Shown: positions 1 to 6,746 of the stretch, one piece after another | Layout: each line of letters begins with the position of its first letter | Numbering within the stretch: position 1 is the stretch's first letter | Assembly (NCBI GenBank): GCA_029933495.1 | Contig: JAOZOC010000098.1 | Span: 1 to 9,488, forward strand | DNA from: Bacteroidales bacterium | GTDB lineage: Bacteria; Bacteroidota; Bacteroidia; Bacteroidales; JAADJA01 | Direction of reading: 5' to 3' | Length of the DNA stretch: 9,488 nt | Made by a program: the position numbers and the translations under genes | The notes under the pieces: model-generated | What the model saw: the letters and a program-made list of their open reading frames with translations, nothing else | What the model was told of the DNA's origin: nothing | Databases searched by the model: none

Positions 1-1280
1 TACATTAACTGGTTAACAAGACTTAAAAGCGTATCTTTTTTATCATACCGTTGAAGTATCCGGGAAGTTTTCACATCTTCAAGCTTTATCTTATCACTTA
101 AAAAAACTTTCATCAGATGCGGAGTAAGCTCATCATCTATTTTCATCAGTTTTTCATAATTTGCCTCATATAGAGAGTACAGTCTTGCGATTACTTTAAG
201 CGATTCATCAATTTTATTATCCTTTGCGAGTGCCGTAGAAGTGTAAGCATCAGTTGTGCGTGCAAGAAATCCGCCGTAGCCGGCATAAGCATACATAAAA
301 GGTGATTCTGGTTTTTGCATAATCTCCGACAACCGCGCATTTATCATTGAATTATATAGATTTTCCTTTAACTGCATCCTGTAATCACCCACAGTAGTTT
401 TTATCTCTTTCGGATGTTTGTAAAAAACATTTGCCATCAGATAAGTTGCTTCTTCATCCGTACCAATTGCAATAAGTGGTTTTTCGTTCCCGGGAATATC
501 ATATTCAATTCGCGGGCGTTCATTCTCAGGATTTTGAAATCCATTGAAATGGTCAATTACCTTTTGCTCCATCTTGTCAACATCAATGTCGCCAACTACT
601 ATAACTGCCATTAAATCCGGGCGATACCAGTCGTGGTAAAAGCGGGTAAGAGTTGAATAGTGTGCTGTGTCAATGATTTCCATTTTCCCGATGGGCAATC
701 TTATGGCATATCTTGAATCTTTTAACAAAACCGGAAATGTCTCATTCATCATTCTCTCCTGAGCGCCGAGGCCAAGTCTCCATTCCTCTTTGACAACGCC
801 ACGCTCTTTGTCAATCTCTTCGGGTTTGAAAGATACATTTTGTCCCCAGTCTTCCAGAACAAGCAGAGCACTGTCAATCAGCCCTTCACGGTCGGTTGGC
901 ATCTGAAGCTGATAGACGGTTTCGTCGAAGGAGGTGTAAGCATTCAGGTGTGCACCGAATTTTACTCCTGTTGATTCAAGGAAGTCAATAAGTTCGTTTT
1001 TCTCAAAATGCTTTGTGCCATTGAAGCACATATGCTCAATAAGGTGTGCCAGTCCCTGCTGATCATCATCTTCGCATATTGAACCGGCATTGATTGCAAT
1101 GCGAAGTTCTACACGGTTCTTCGGCTCGGATTGATGCCTGATGAAATATGTCAGACCGTTATCGAGCTTACCAACCTTGACATTTGGGTCAAGTGTAAGA
1201 AGTTTGTCATAGTCCTGAGCATTAACCGTAAAAATAGTTGAAACGATAATGCTAACGAGAAGTGCTGCTTTTTTAATCAT
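1..1280 (-). CDS. M16 family zinc peptidase (insulinase/pitrilysin type), N-terminal part, runs off the window
   Basis: This is an exported metallopeptidase of the M16 (inverzincin) family, which cleaves peptides in the periplasm or at the outer membrane; the substrate is unknown. The 426 codons in the window are open with no internal stop. The start is the ATG at 1278-1280, directly followed by a signal peptide (MIKKAALLVS, hydrophobic to about residue 19, cut near VNA-QD). The inverted zinc motif HLIEH is at residues 79-83, in the usual context before MCFNGT. The probable third zinc ligand is E166, in ERGVVKEEW, seven residues after E159 as in pitrilysin. The second domain starts at about residue 225 (VIVVGDID). 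Two-domain relatives in Bacteroidota are usually a little over 900 residues, so about half is outside the window. Oddity: the segment after residue 361 appears to lack about 20 residues that normally include an FGFT-like motif (see findings). The gene is separated from purM by a repeat-rich gap and is probably transcribed on its own. Confidence 0.93.
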   Translation of the reverse strand, partial: MIKKAALLVSIIVSTIFTVNAQDYDKLLTLDPNVKVGKLDNGLTYFIRHQSEPKNRVELRIAINAGSICEDDDQQGLAHLIEHMCFNGTKHFEKNELIDFLESTGVKFGAHLNAYTSFDETVYQLQMPTDREGLIDSALLVLEDWGQNVSFKPEEIDKERGVVKEEWRLGLGAQERMMNETFPVLLKDSRYAIRLPIGKMEIIDTAHYSTLTRFYHDWYRPDLMAVIVVGDIDVDKMEQKVIDHFNGFQNPENERPRIEYDIPGNEKPLIAIGTDEEATYLMANVFYKHPKEIKTTVGDYRMQLKENLYNSMINARLSEIMQKPESPFMYAYAGYGGFLARTTDAYTSTALAKDNKIDESLKVIARLYSLYEANYEKLMKIDDELTPHLMKVFLSDKIKLEDVKTSRILQRYDKKDTLLSLVNQLM

Positions 1281-1435
1281 TTGGATTGTTTTTTAAAGAT
1301 TTTATAATTCAATTTTTTATAAGACCGGAATTAATGGTTTCAGGTTGTAAAAGTAGAAAAAATATTTCGTTCCTACGGAACTCATTTTTGTTTTAATTCA
1401 ATAAATGGAATTGAGGTCCCATCCAATAATATTTC

Positions 1436-1448
1436 ATTCCTCCGGGAT
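1436..1448. repeat. Small hairpin with TCC loop
   Basis: ATTCC, loop TCC, GGGAT: five pairs including one G-T. It is followed by TATGTTGATAGAAA, a tail loosely like those of the other hairpins in the cluster. It is the weakest member. Confidence 0.45.
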
Positions 1449-1535
1449 TATGTTGATAGAAAGCCATATCAATAGGACTAACATCAATCATTTGTAAAGA
1501 AAAGGAATTCTATCGGGGTTTATTGGTTTGATACG

Positions 1536-1548
1536 CTGCCGTAGGCAG
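1536..1548. repeat. Small hairpin with GTA loop
   Basis: CTGCC, loop GTA, GGCAG: a perfect 5-bp stem. It is built like the terminal hairpin at 1604-1616 but has a different stem sequence, so the pairing and loop are kept while the stem bases vary. Confidence 0.7.
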
Positions 1549-1554
1549 TACATA

Positions 1555-1586
1555 TTATTGCAAGAGTCGTAAGACTCTTGTAATGA
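1555..1586. repeat. Long hairpin with GTAA loop
   Basis: The core is CAAGAGTC (1561-1568), loop GTAA (1569-1572) and GACTCTTG (1573-1580), a perfect 8-bp stem. Pairing continues outward to about 14 pairs (1555 with 1586) if two G-T pairs are allowed. It is the strongest fold in the gap. No T-run follows on either strand, so it is not a classical intrinsic terminator. Confidence 0.75.
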
Positions 1587-1636
1587 AGTTTGAATTGGAA
1601 AGAGTTCCGTAGGAACGGTATATGTTATGCAATTAT

Positions 1637-2809
1637 CTAATAATTAAACACTCCAAACTCCGATTCTATTGTCAGTGATTTCTTATCTGCCCTCCGGCAA
1701 TACCCAACAACTCCTGCATCAATATTGAATTCCTTTGAAATCCGTATTATGCTTTCAGCAACTCTCTCAGGGACATACAATTCCATCCTGTGTCCCATAT
1801 TAAAAACCTTGTACATCTCTTGCCATGGTGTTCCAGATTCCTGTTGGATCAACCTGAAGAGTGGCGGGAGAGGAAACATATTATTTTTAATAATTTTCAT
1901 CTCATCAACGAAATTAAGCACTTTGGTTTGTGCACCACCACTGCAATGTATCATTCCGTGAATATCAGAAAAATGATTTTCAAGAACTCTTTTAATAATT
2001 GGAGCATACGTACGGGTAGGGGAGAGCACCAGTTTCCCAACAGTTACTCCAGGAACAGTTGACTCCTCCGTCAGGCTTCTGCTTCCGGAATAAACAAGGT
2101 CTTTGGGAATAGAGTTATCAAAACTTTCCGGGTATGAGTCGGCAATTTCCTTACTAAAAACATCGTGTCTTGCCGATGTCAGCCCATTGCTGCCCATTCC
2201 ACCATTATACTCCTTTTCGTATGTAGCCTGCCCAAAAGATGCGAGCCCGACTATCACATCTCCATCCTGAATGTTATTTTCAATTATTTGTGAGCGCTTA
2301 ACACGGGCACTTACCGTTGAATCAACAATTATTGTCCTGACCAGATCACCAACATCTGCCGTTTCGCCGCCGGTTGAATAAATTCCCACGCCGAGATCGC
2401 GCATTTCTGACAGGAATTCTTCCGTGCCGTTTATCAGGGCGGCAATTACTTCTCCGGGAATAAGGTTTTTATTTCGTCCTATTGTGGATGAAAGCAGAAT
2501 ATTATCGTAAACACCGGTGCAAAGAAGATCGTCCAGGTTCATAACAATGGCATCTTGTGCGAGACCTTTCCATACAGACATATCACCGGTCTCTTTCCAG
2601 TAAAGATAAGCAAGAGAGGATTTTGTGCCTGCGCCATCGGCATGCATTATGTTACAATACTCATCGTCTCCACCAAGGATGTCAGGAATTATCTTGCAAA
2701 ATGCATTTGGGAATATTCCTTTATCAATATTCTTTATGGCGTTGTGTACATCTTCCTTTGATGCCGAGACACCGCGCTGGTCGTATCTAGAATTCAGGCT
2801 GTTTGTCAT
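1637..2809 (-). CDS. purM: Phosphoribosylformylglycinamidine cyclo-ligase (AIR synthase), Bacteroidota-type PurM
   Basis: This cytosolic enzyme closes the imidazole ring in purine synthesis: FGAM plus ATP gives AIR, ADP and phosphate. Numbering from the ATG at 2809 (390 residues), the PurM landmarks appear in order: HADGAGTK (about 57-63, ATP/phosphate loop), NLDDLLCTG (91-99), STGGETADVG (145-154), GGMGSNGLTSARH (203-215), SPTRTYAPI (263-271), HGMIHCSGGAQTKV (284-297) and FNMGHRMELYV (336-346). The protein is about 45 residues longer than the E. coli enzyme, as is usual for the Bacteroidota form. A GTG codon lies just before the ATG at 2810-2812; the ATG is the more likely start because the family normally begins a few residues before RYDQRGVSASKEDVH. 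It follows the membrane protein gene after 17 bp and is probably the last gene of that operon. No key residue looks lost. Confidence 0.94.
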   Translation of the reverse strand: MTNSLNSRYDQRGVSASKEDVHNAIKNIDKGIFPNAFCKIIPDILGGDDEYCNIMHADGAGTKSSLAYLYWKETGDMSVWKGLAQDAIVMNLDDLLCTGVYDNILLSSTIGRNKNLIPGEVIAALINGTEEFLSEMRDLGVGIYSTGGETADVGDLVRTIIVDSTVSARVKRSQIIENNIQDGDVIVGLASFGQATYEKEYNGGMGSNGLTSARHDVFSKEIADSYPESFDNSIPKDLVYSGSRSLTEESTVPGVTVGKLVLSPTRTYAPIIKRVLENHFSDIHGMIHCSGGAQTKVLNFVDEMKIIKNNMFPLPPLFRLIQQESGTPWQEMYKVFNMGHRMELYVPERVAESIIRISKEFNIDAGVVGYCRRADKKSLTIESEFGVFNY

Positions 2810-2826
2810 CACTTTGATTATAATAT

Positions 2827-3612
2827 CTATTCACCCGTTAAATCACCAAGAACCATATCAATTTCATTTTGAAGGGAGTCAAGTTTAGGTGCAAATTCAT
2901 CTGATTGTTCAAGTATCATTTTTTCTATTATCCTGTACGAAACTATTCGCAGATTACAATATCTTCTGAGCAATGCATCCTGCATCCTTAACTCATTGGG
3001 CAAGCCATCAATTTTATCAAGATTATCAAGAATAACCAGATTCTGCTTCCACAGGTCAATGCCGTTTTCTTTCAAATGAAAGAGAATCTGTTCTTCTGTT
3101 CCGGTTTGTAAAATATCGTAAGCTTTAAGTGCCTCTGTTTCATTTTTTGAAAATTCCTCTATCCCTTTATCGTAAGTACTTGCCTGAAAATCGGGTATCA
3201 TAAAGTATATAAAAAGGAAAATAACGGCTATTTGTACCAGGAGGAAGATACCACCTATTCCTGCTGCTTTCCAGCCCGAATGGAATTTACCTCCGTTTTC
3301 TTTATGCAAAACTACAGCGGGTTTCTGATACTTTTGAAAAATCAAAACAATAATAAAAGTATAGATACCGGGGATCAAAGCGGTTGGAATGCTTTCGATA
3401 AAATTATCGGGTAATAAAAATAGTGCTGCATACATAAGTATGGACGACATTAGCCCGATAATGAATGAACGATTGGCAAGGCCTGTTTCATCCAGAGCTT
3501 TATAGTTCTGCCCCATTAAATAGCCAGCTACTACAGGACCTCCAAAGAAGGTCGCTATAAAAACTTCTTTCTCGGAAAATAATTTCCTGTTTTCGAAAGA
3601 CTCCTCAATCAT
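2827..3612 (-). CDS. Membrane protein of unknown function, four predicted transmembrane helices
   Basis: I do not recognise a named family. The 261-residue protein starts with a short polar stretch, then has hydrophobic segments at about 17-35, 49-68, 75-93 and 117-140, followed by a soluble, charged, mostly helical C-terminal part (about 145-261). The opening pattern FIATFFGGPVVAGYLMGQNY followed by a second helix resembles hypothetical inner-membrane proteins I recall from Bacteroidota, which gives no function. The ATG at 3612 starts 9 bp after the stop of the OmpA-family gene and the stop lies 17 bp before purM, so the three are almost certainly co-transcribed. There is no signal peptide cut site, Cys lipobox or catalytic motif. 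It might act with the OmpA-like protein in the envelope; that rests only on position. Confidence 0.85.
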   Translation of the reverse strand: MIEESFENRKLFSEKEVFIATFFGGPVVAGYLMGQNYKALDETGLANRSFIIGLMSSILMYAALFLLPDNFIESIPTALIPGIYTFIIVLIFQKYQKPAVVLHKENGGKFHSGWKAAGIGGIFLLVQIAVIFLFIYFMIPDFQASTYDKGIEEFSKNETEALKAYDILQTGTEEQILFHLKENGIDLWKQNLVILDNLDKIDGLPNELRMQDALLRRYCNLRIVSYRIIEKMILEQSDEFAPKLDSLQNEIDMVLGDLTGE

Positions 3613-3621
3613 TAAAACAAA

Positions 3622-6093
3622 TTATTTGAAAATCAGTAGCTTATTTTCTTCGTTAATAGTAAATTTTCCCAGTAAAGAAAAAGTTGCTTCATCAAGATAA
3701 AAACCGGTTTTTATCTTATAGCTAACAGTCACTTCAAAGAGTGATATCTGATGATCAAGAACGTTCATGTTTTCAATCAGGAAAACCGCACCATCAGTAA
3801 TCGTTGAATTTGCTAGCACTTCATTGGCATTGCCTGCAAAATCGCCTTTACTTATTGCTCCCTCCCTCAGAAGTGTCAGAGCATCTTCGAGCGAAATATA
3901 TGGTTTGTTAAGCTTTTTATTAACATATACAGGGGTGGTATAACCATTTACGTCAGTTGTTACACCATAATTCCCATTTTCGTCATAGATTAGTGGAACG
4001 CTATTCATTTCAGCTTCAGGATTCACAACAACCTGGATTTTCGGAACCGTAACTTCACCAAGTTTTTCTTTTGGAACAAAATTATTTCCAAGAACTCTGA
4101 ATTCTGTTCTCCTGTTAAGCTGGTGGGCAAATTCTTTTTCATCATTTGTCGGTAATGAATTGATGAAGTCCTCATTCAAAACTACTCCCGAATCAAGAAC
4201 CAGTTGACCATTCATAAAATAGTTTCTGTCGAGTTTACGAGGCGCTCTTTCACCATATCCTTTTGCAACAAGTCGGTCAGGGTCAATGCCACGCAATATG
4301 AGGTAATCAACAACAGATTGAGCACGTTTTTGTGACAGGATATCATTTCGCTCATCAGAGTCACGCGAGTCAGTATGTGAAGCCAACTCAACAACCAGTG
4401 TCGTATTTTCGTCCAGTGTTGTTATTAACCCCTGTAACGAATCCTGATATTGAGGTTTTAAATCCCATTTTGCAAGATCATAAAGAATTTCGGGCAGAAC
4501 GATAGGTTTCTTTGGAATCGGTATAAGAATAAAATCTCTTACAAAATCCTTACTTCTTTCAATGCCAACTGTTGTAACAGTTCCTTTTATGCTGAAATAT
4601 CCTGTGTCAGACACTGTCAATTCGTAAGTTGTATTTTTATTAACCTGGGTTTTACTGAATTCATATCTTCCGATTGAATTTGATTTTGTTATAATTGATG
4701 TTCCGTCAGAGCCAACCATCTTCACTTCAGCACCTTCAATAAATTGCAAAGTTCTGTCATCTTTTACAATACCTGAAAGAGTAAATTTGACCGGAGGGAC
4801 AATAAAATACCAGATATCATCACCACCTTTACTTCTTATATTTTCATACTCTTTTCTGTTTGAGGTAAAGAATCCTTCTTCTTCTTCTTCAGGGTTGAAA
4901 ATTATAGCATAGTCATCCTTGTTTGAGTTCATAGGAGAGCCAAGATTTTTAGGGATATTCCAGCTATTGCCGTCCCAGGTGGATTTGAAAATATCAAGCC
5001 CTCCCATACCAATATGGCCATTTGATGCAAAATACAAAATAGTATCATTCCTTATAAACGGGAATAATTCTTCTTCAGTTGTATTGATAATCGGGCCCAT
5101 ATTCTTCGCTCTGCCAAATTCATCTGAACTTTTTTTACGAGTTGCATACCAGAGGTCTTTTCCTCCCTGCCCGCCACTAAAGTCAGAAGCAAAAATTATC
5201 ATCAGCCCATCCTCTGATAATGTAGGATGACCTATTGATGATGTGCTATCGCCTCCAAGAGGAACAACCTCTGGAGTTCCAAACGACCTTCCCTGCTTTT
5301 TAGCCTTGTAAATATGGCAGCCTGATTTGGCATTTTTTGCATTTCCACATCTGGTAAAATAGAGTGTTGTGAATGTGCTATTATATGTGGCTATACCTTC
5401 GTTAGTCTCAGTATTGATAATTTCTTCTGTTTCAAGCAGGGTAGGAGTGCTCCACTCTTCTTTTCTATCCTGGCGAGTGTAAAAAAGGTCAGTAAAATTT
5501 TTACCTGTCCATTCATCTTCGGCTTTACCGGTTGACCCCTCTCTGTTTGAAGTAAATATCAGGTCGTTATAATTATCACTGGCATAACAAGGCGCAAATT
5601 CATCATCACGTGAATTTATTCCTTTTTTTAATGATAGCTGATGATTAGTAGGATTCTTGACCCACTGTTGCTGCATATGACACGATTTTAATCCATTTGA
5701 ACCACGCGAATCATCAGGCTTAAGCTTGATATATTCTGCAAACTGGATGATAGCATCATCATACTTTTCATTTTCTTTTAGCATTTCAGCATAGCGGAGT
5801 AATATGTCTGGCTTCTCCTTATAATATTTTGTTCTGATAAGCCCTTTATAGGTCGCTTCAGCACGCTTTGTGTTATTCATTAACCTGTAACATTCAGCCA
5901 TCTTAAACCTGATGATATTTTTCTGATCCCTGTCTTTAACTTTTGAGTATGCTTTTTTATACTCTTCAACAGCTACGGAGTACTTTTGGTCTTCGAAATC
6001 CCTGTCAGCCTTTTCAGTAGCATTACGCTGCCCAAAGACATTTATAGTGAGCAAAATTCCAAAACTGATAATTAATAATTTTCTTAGTACCAT
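3622..6093 (-). CDS. PorE-like OmpA family protein: TPR, PD40 propeller, CRD, OmpA_C, degenerate retropepsin-like domain
   Basis: This 823-residue exported protein is probably a periplasmic scaffold tied to peptidoglycan. The signal peptide (MVLRKLLIIS onward, cut near residue 21) has no lipobox Cys. Order: TPR-like helices (about 24-135); PD40-type propeller with five blades (about 160-430, e.g. DDEFAPCY, LIFTSNREG, GHPTLSEDG, LYFASNGHIGMGG, GGDDIWYF); carboxypeptidase regulatory-like domain (about 436-525, LSGIVKDD to GRYEFS); OmpA_C (about 535-668). In OmpA_C, D575 (SHTDS) and R590 (LSQKRA) have the 15-residue spacing of the peptidoglycan-binding Asp and Arg. This order matches P. gingivalis PorE of the type IX secretion system, but many Bacteroidota have several such proteins and no other T9SS gene is here, so no symbol is given. 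The last 125 residues (about 697-822) look like a retropepsin-type fold lacking the catalytic Asp. It is probably first in an operon with the two following genes. Confidence 0.9.
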   Translation of the reverse strand: MVLRKLLIISFGILLTINVFGQRNATEKADRDFEDQKYSVAVEEYKKAYSKVKDRDQKNIIRFKMAECYRLMNNTKRAEATYKGLIRTKYYKEKPDILLRYAEMLKENEKYDDAIIQFAEYIKLKPDDSRGSNGLKSCHMQQQWVKNPTNHQLSLKKGINSRDDEFAPCYASDNYNDLIFTSNREGSTGKAEDEWTGKNFTDLFYTRQDRKEEWSTPTLLETEEIINTETNEGIATYNSTFTTLYFTRCGNAKNAKSGCHIYKAKKQGRSFGTPEVVPLGGDSTSSIGHPTLSEDGLMIIFASDFSGGQGGKDLWYATRKKSSDEFGRAKNMGPIINTTEEELFPFIRNDTILYFASNGHIGMGGLDIFKSTWDGNSWNIPKNLGSPMNSNKDDYAIIFNPEEEEEGFFTSNRKEYENIRSKGGDDIWYFIVPPVKFTLSGIVKDDRTLQFIEGAEVKMVGSDGTSIITKSNSIGRYEFSKTQVNKNTTYELTVSDTGYFSIKGTVTTVGIERSKDFVRDFILIPIPKKPIVLPEILYDLAKWDLKPQYQDSLQGLITTLDENTTLVVELASHTDSRDSDERNDILSQKRAQSVVDYLILRGIDPDRLVAKGYGERAPRKLDRNYFMNGQLVLDSGVVLNEDFINSLPTNDEKEFAHQLNRRTEFRVLGNNFVPKEKLGEVTVPKIQVVVNPEAEMNSVPLIYDENGNYGVTTDVNGYTTPVYVNKKLNKPYISLEDALTLLREGAISKGDFAGNANEVLANSTITDGAVFLIENMNVLDHQISLFEVTVSYKIKTGFYLDEATFSLLGKFTINEENKLLIFK
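3628..4005 (-). other. C-terminal domain of the OmpA-family protein, resembling an inactive retropepsin-like aspartic protease
   Basis: Residues about 697-822 follow the pattern of the bacterial retropepsin-like family: VPLIYDENGNY (699-709), a DVNG turn (714-717), the flap-side strand, ISLEDALTLLREGAISKGDF (733-752), a second half, and a closing SLLGKFTINEENKLLIF (806-822). In active relatives the strand after the NG turn ends in Asp-Thr/Ser-Gly-Ala; here the aligned residues are N725, K726, K727, L728 (3910-3921). The retropepsin match is my own pattern alignment, not a search result. If right, the domain keeps the fold but cannot catalyse peptide cleavage. Confidence 0.6.
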
Positions 6094-6222
6094 ATTGTAT
6101 TTTATTGATATTTAATTTATTGCCATACGCTTAATGACTATCTTTCTAAAATCTCTGGACTAACGCCATTTAGTGCTATTTTATTACTTAATAGTCTTTT
6201 GCAAAGACGCTATTCATCAAAG
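6094..6222. other. 129-bp spacer between the Tat gene and the OmpA-family gene
   Basis: It should contain the promoter of the three-gene operon, but I find no good TAnnTTTG match on the minus strand. A small inverted repeat, GTCTTT-TGC-AAAGAC at 6194-6208, lies just after the Tat stop codon without a T-run. Read-through from the Tat gene is therefore possible. Confidence 0.4.
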
Positions 6223-6693
6223 CTATAATTTTTTTGCATCTTTATTATTATTTTTTGCCTTATTACTTTTCTTGTCATTTGGCATTTTTGTTACTTTTTC
6301 ATCAATTTTATCTGAGTTCTTTTCTTTCTGTTTAATATTTTCAACCGGTTGTTTTATACTATCTCTGGGAACTGTGCCTGGTTCATTATTCTGAGGTTGC
6401 TCAGTTTCTTCTTCTTTTGGCTTTTCTTTTGTAGATTTTTGTTTCGGCTTTTTTCTCAGCTCTTTGTCAATGTCAAGGTCAACTCCAATATCAGCTTCTC
6501 TCTTTATTTTGTTAGCTTCCTTATTAATCTCCTTTTTTATATCATCGGTTGCACGTTTCAACTCACTCATACCTTTACCAAGTGTTCTGGCAAGTTCTGG
6601 TATTTTTTTGGGGCCAAAAACCAGATATACAACGAGTACAATGAGAAATATCTCACCACCACCCATATTGAAAAAAAGAATCAAGCCAGTCAT
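6223..6693 (-). CDS. tatA: TatA/TatB-type twin-arginine translocase subunit with a long charged tail
   Basis: This is a membrane component of the Tat system, which moves folded proteins with twin-arginine signals across the inner membrane. The 156-residue protein has one N-terminal transmembrane segment (about 14-26, after the MGGGE turn), the FGPKK hinge (26-30), then an amphipathic helix (IPELARTLGKGMSELKRA, 31-48). A long Lys/Glu-rich tail (about 50-156) follows, with low complexity and no predicted fold. E14 in the membrane segment recalls TatB, and the length is closer to TatB than to typical TatA, so the subtype is unsure. No tatC is in the window. The start at 6693 fits a promoter element at 6713-6720; M10 (6664-6666) is an alternative start that keeps the whole core. 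The gene lies between secDF and the OmpA operon. Confidence 0.88.
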   Translation of the reverse strand: MTGLILFFNMGGGEIFLIVLVVYLVFGPKKIPELARTLGKGMSELKRATDDIKKEINKEANKIKREADIGVDLDIDKELRKKPKQKSTKEKPKEEETEQPQNNEPGTVPRDSIKQPVENIKQKEKNSDKIDEKVTKMPNDKKSNKAKNNNKDAKKL

Positions 6694-6712
6694 ACAGATA
6701 ACATTTACGTCG

Positions 6713-6746
6713 CAAAAATAATAAAAAAAAGTCTCCCTGTTAACAA
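6713..6746 (-). promoter_or_regulatory. Possible Bacteroidota-type promoter for the Tat gene
   Basis: The minus strand reads TATTTTTG at 6720-6713, a full match to the TAnnTTTG -7 element of the Bacteroidota primary sigma factor. A TTG at 6746-6744 lies 23 bases upstream, slightly long for the -33 element. Transcription would begin around 6707, giving a short leader before the ATG at 6693. The -33 candidate lies inside the secDF terminator hairpin. Confidence 0.45.

Larger units (their letters stand above)
1368..1617. repeat. Hairpin repeat cluster bounded by a perfect 16-bp inverted repeat (MITE-like or REP-like)
   Basis: CGTTCCTACGGAACTC at 1368-1383 recurs as its exact reverse complement at 1602-1617, so the 250-bp block has inverted ends. 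Each end is itself a 5-bp stem with a 3-base loop (GTTCC-GTA-GGAAC at 1604-1616). Inside lie further hairpins at 1436-1448, 1536-1548 and 1561-1580. The hairpins at 1536 and 1604 are followed by similar tails (GTACATATTATTGCAA from 1548 and GTATATGTTATGCAA from 1618), so the same unit seems to occur more than once. From memory, similar hairpins with GTA or TAC loops are scattered through intergenic DNA of Bacteroidota; I cannot show copies elsewhere. No transposase gene or target duplication is evident. Confidence 0.7.
1281..1636. other. 356-bp intergenic region between purM and the M16 peptidase gene, filled by hairpin repeats
   Basis: No coding region is visible here. It is AT-rich and holds at least five short palindromes, most with a GTA, GTAA or TAC loop, listed separately. 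It separates the stop codon of purM (1637-1639) from the start of the M16 gene (1280), so it must hold the 3' end of the purM transcript and probably the M16 promoter. I see no strong hairpin followed by a T-run on the minus strand, so termination after purM is not obvious. The hairpins themselves could cause termination or protect the transcript end; that is inference. Confidence 0.7.

Noticed and set aside
180..195. Frameshift in the M16 peptidase near residue 364
   Set aside because: The other two frames carry stops within a few codons here, and the reading frame continues with family-like sequence, so an in-frame length difference is the better explanation.
1348..1355. TACTTTTA on the minus strand as a promoter for the M16 gene
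   Set aside because: It misses the final G of TAnnTTTG and has no TTG at the right distance upstream. In AT-rich DNA such a match is expected by chance.
1368..1617. CRISPR array or tandem repeat
   Set aside because: The hairpins differ in stem sequence, orientation and spacing, and there are no regular spacers or cas genes.
1725..2062. Two overlapping plus-strand open frames
   Set aside because: Both are antisense to purM, whose protein is conserved through this stretch.
2810..2812. GTG as the purM start codon
   Set aside because: The ATG that follows directly gives the usual N-terminal length. Neither start has a Shine-Dalgarno site, so this rests on codon preference only.
4919..5230. 103-codon open frame on the plus strand
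   Set aside because: It lies wholly antisense to the propeller part of the OmpA-family gene, with no recognisable domain.
3622..6093. Assignment as part of a type IX secretion locus
   Set aside because: The domain order fits PorE, but no porK-porN, porP or sprA-like gene is in the window, and similar OmpA proteins occur outside that system.
6194..6208. Inverted repeat after the Tat gene as a terminator
   Set aside because: The 6-bp stem is weak and no T-run follows on the minus strand.
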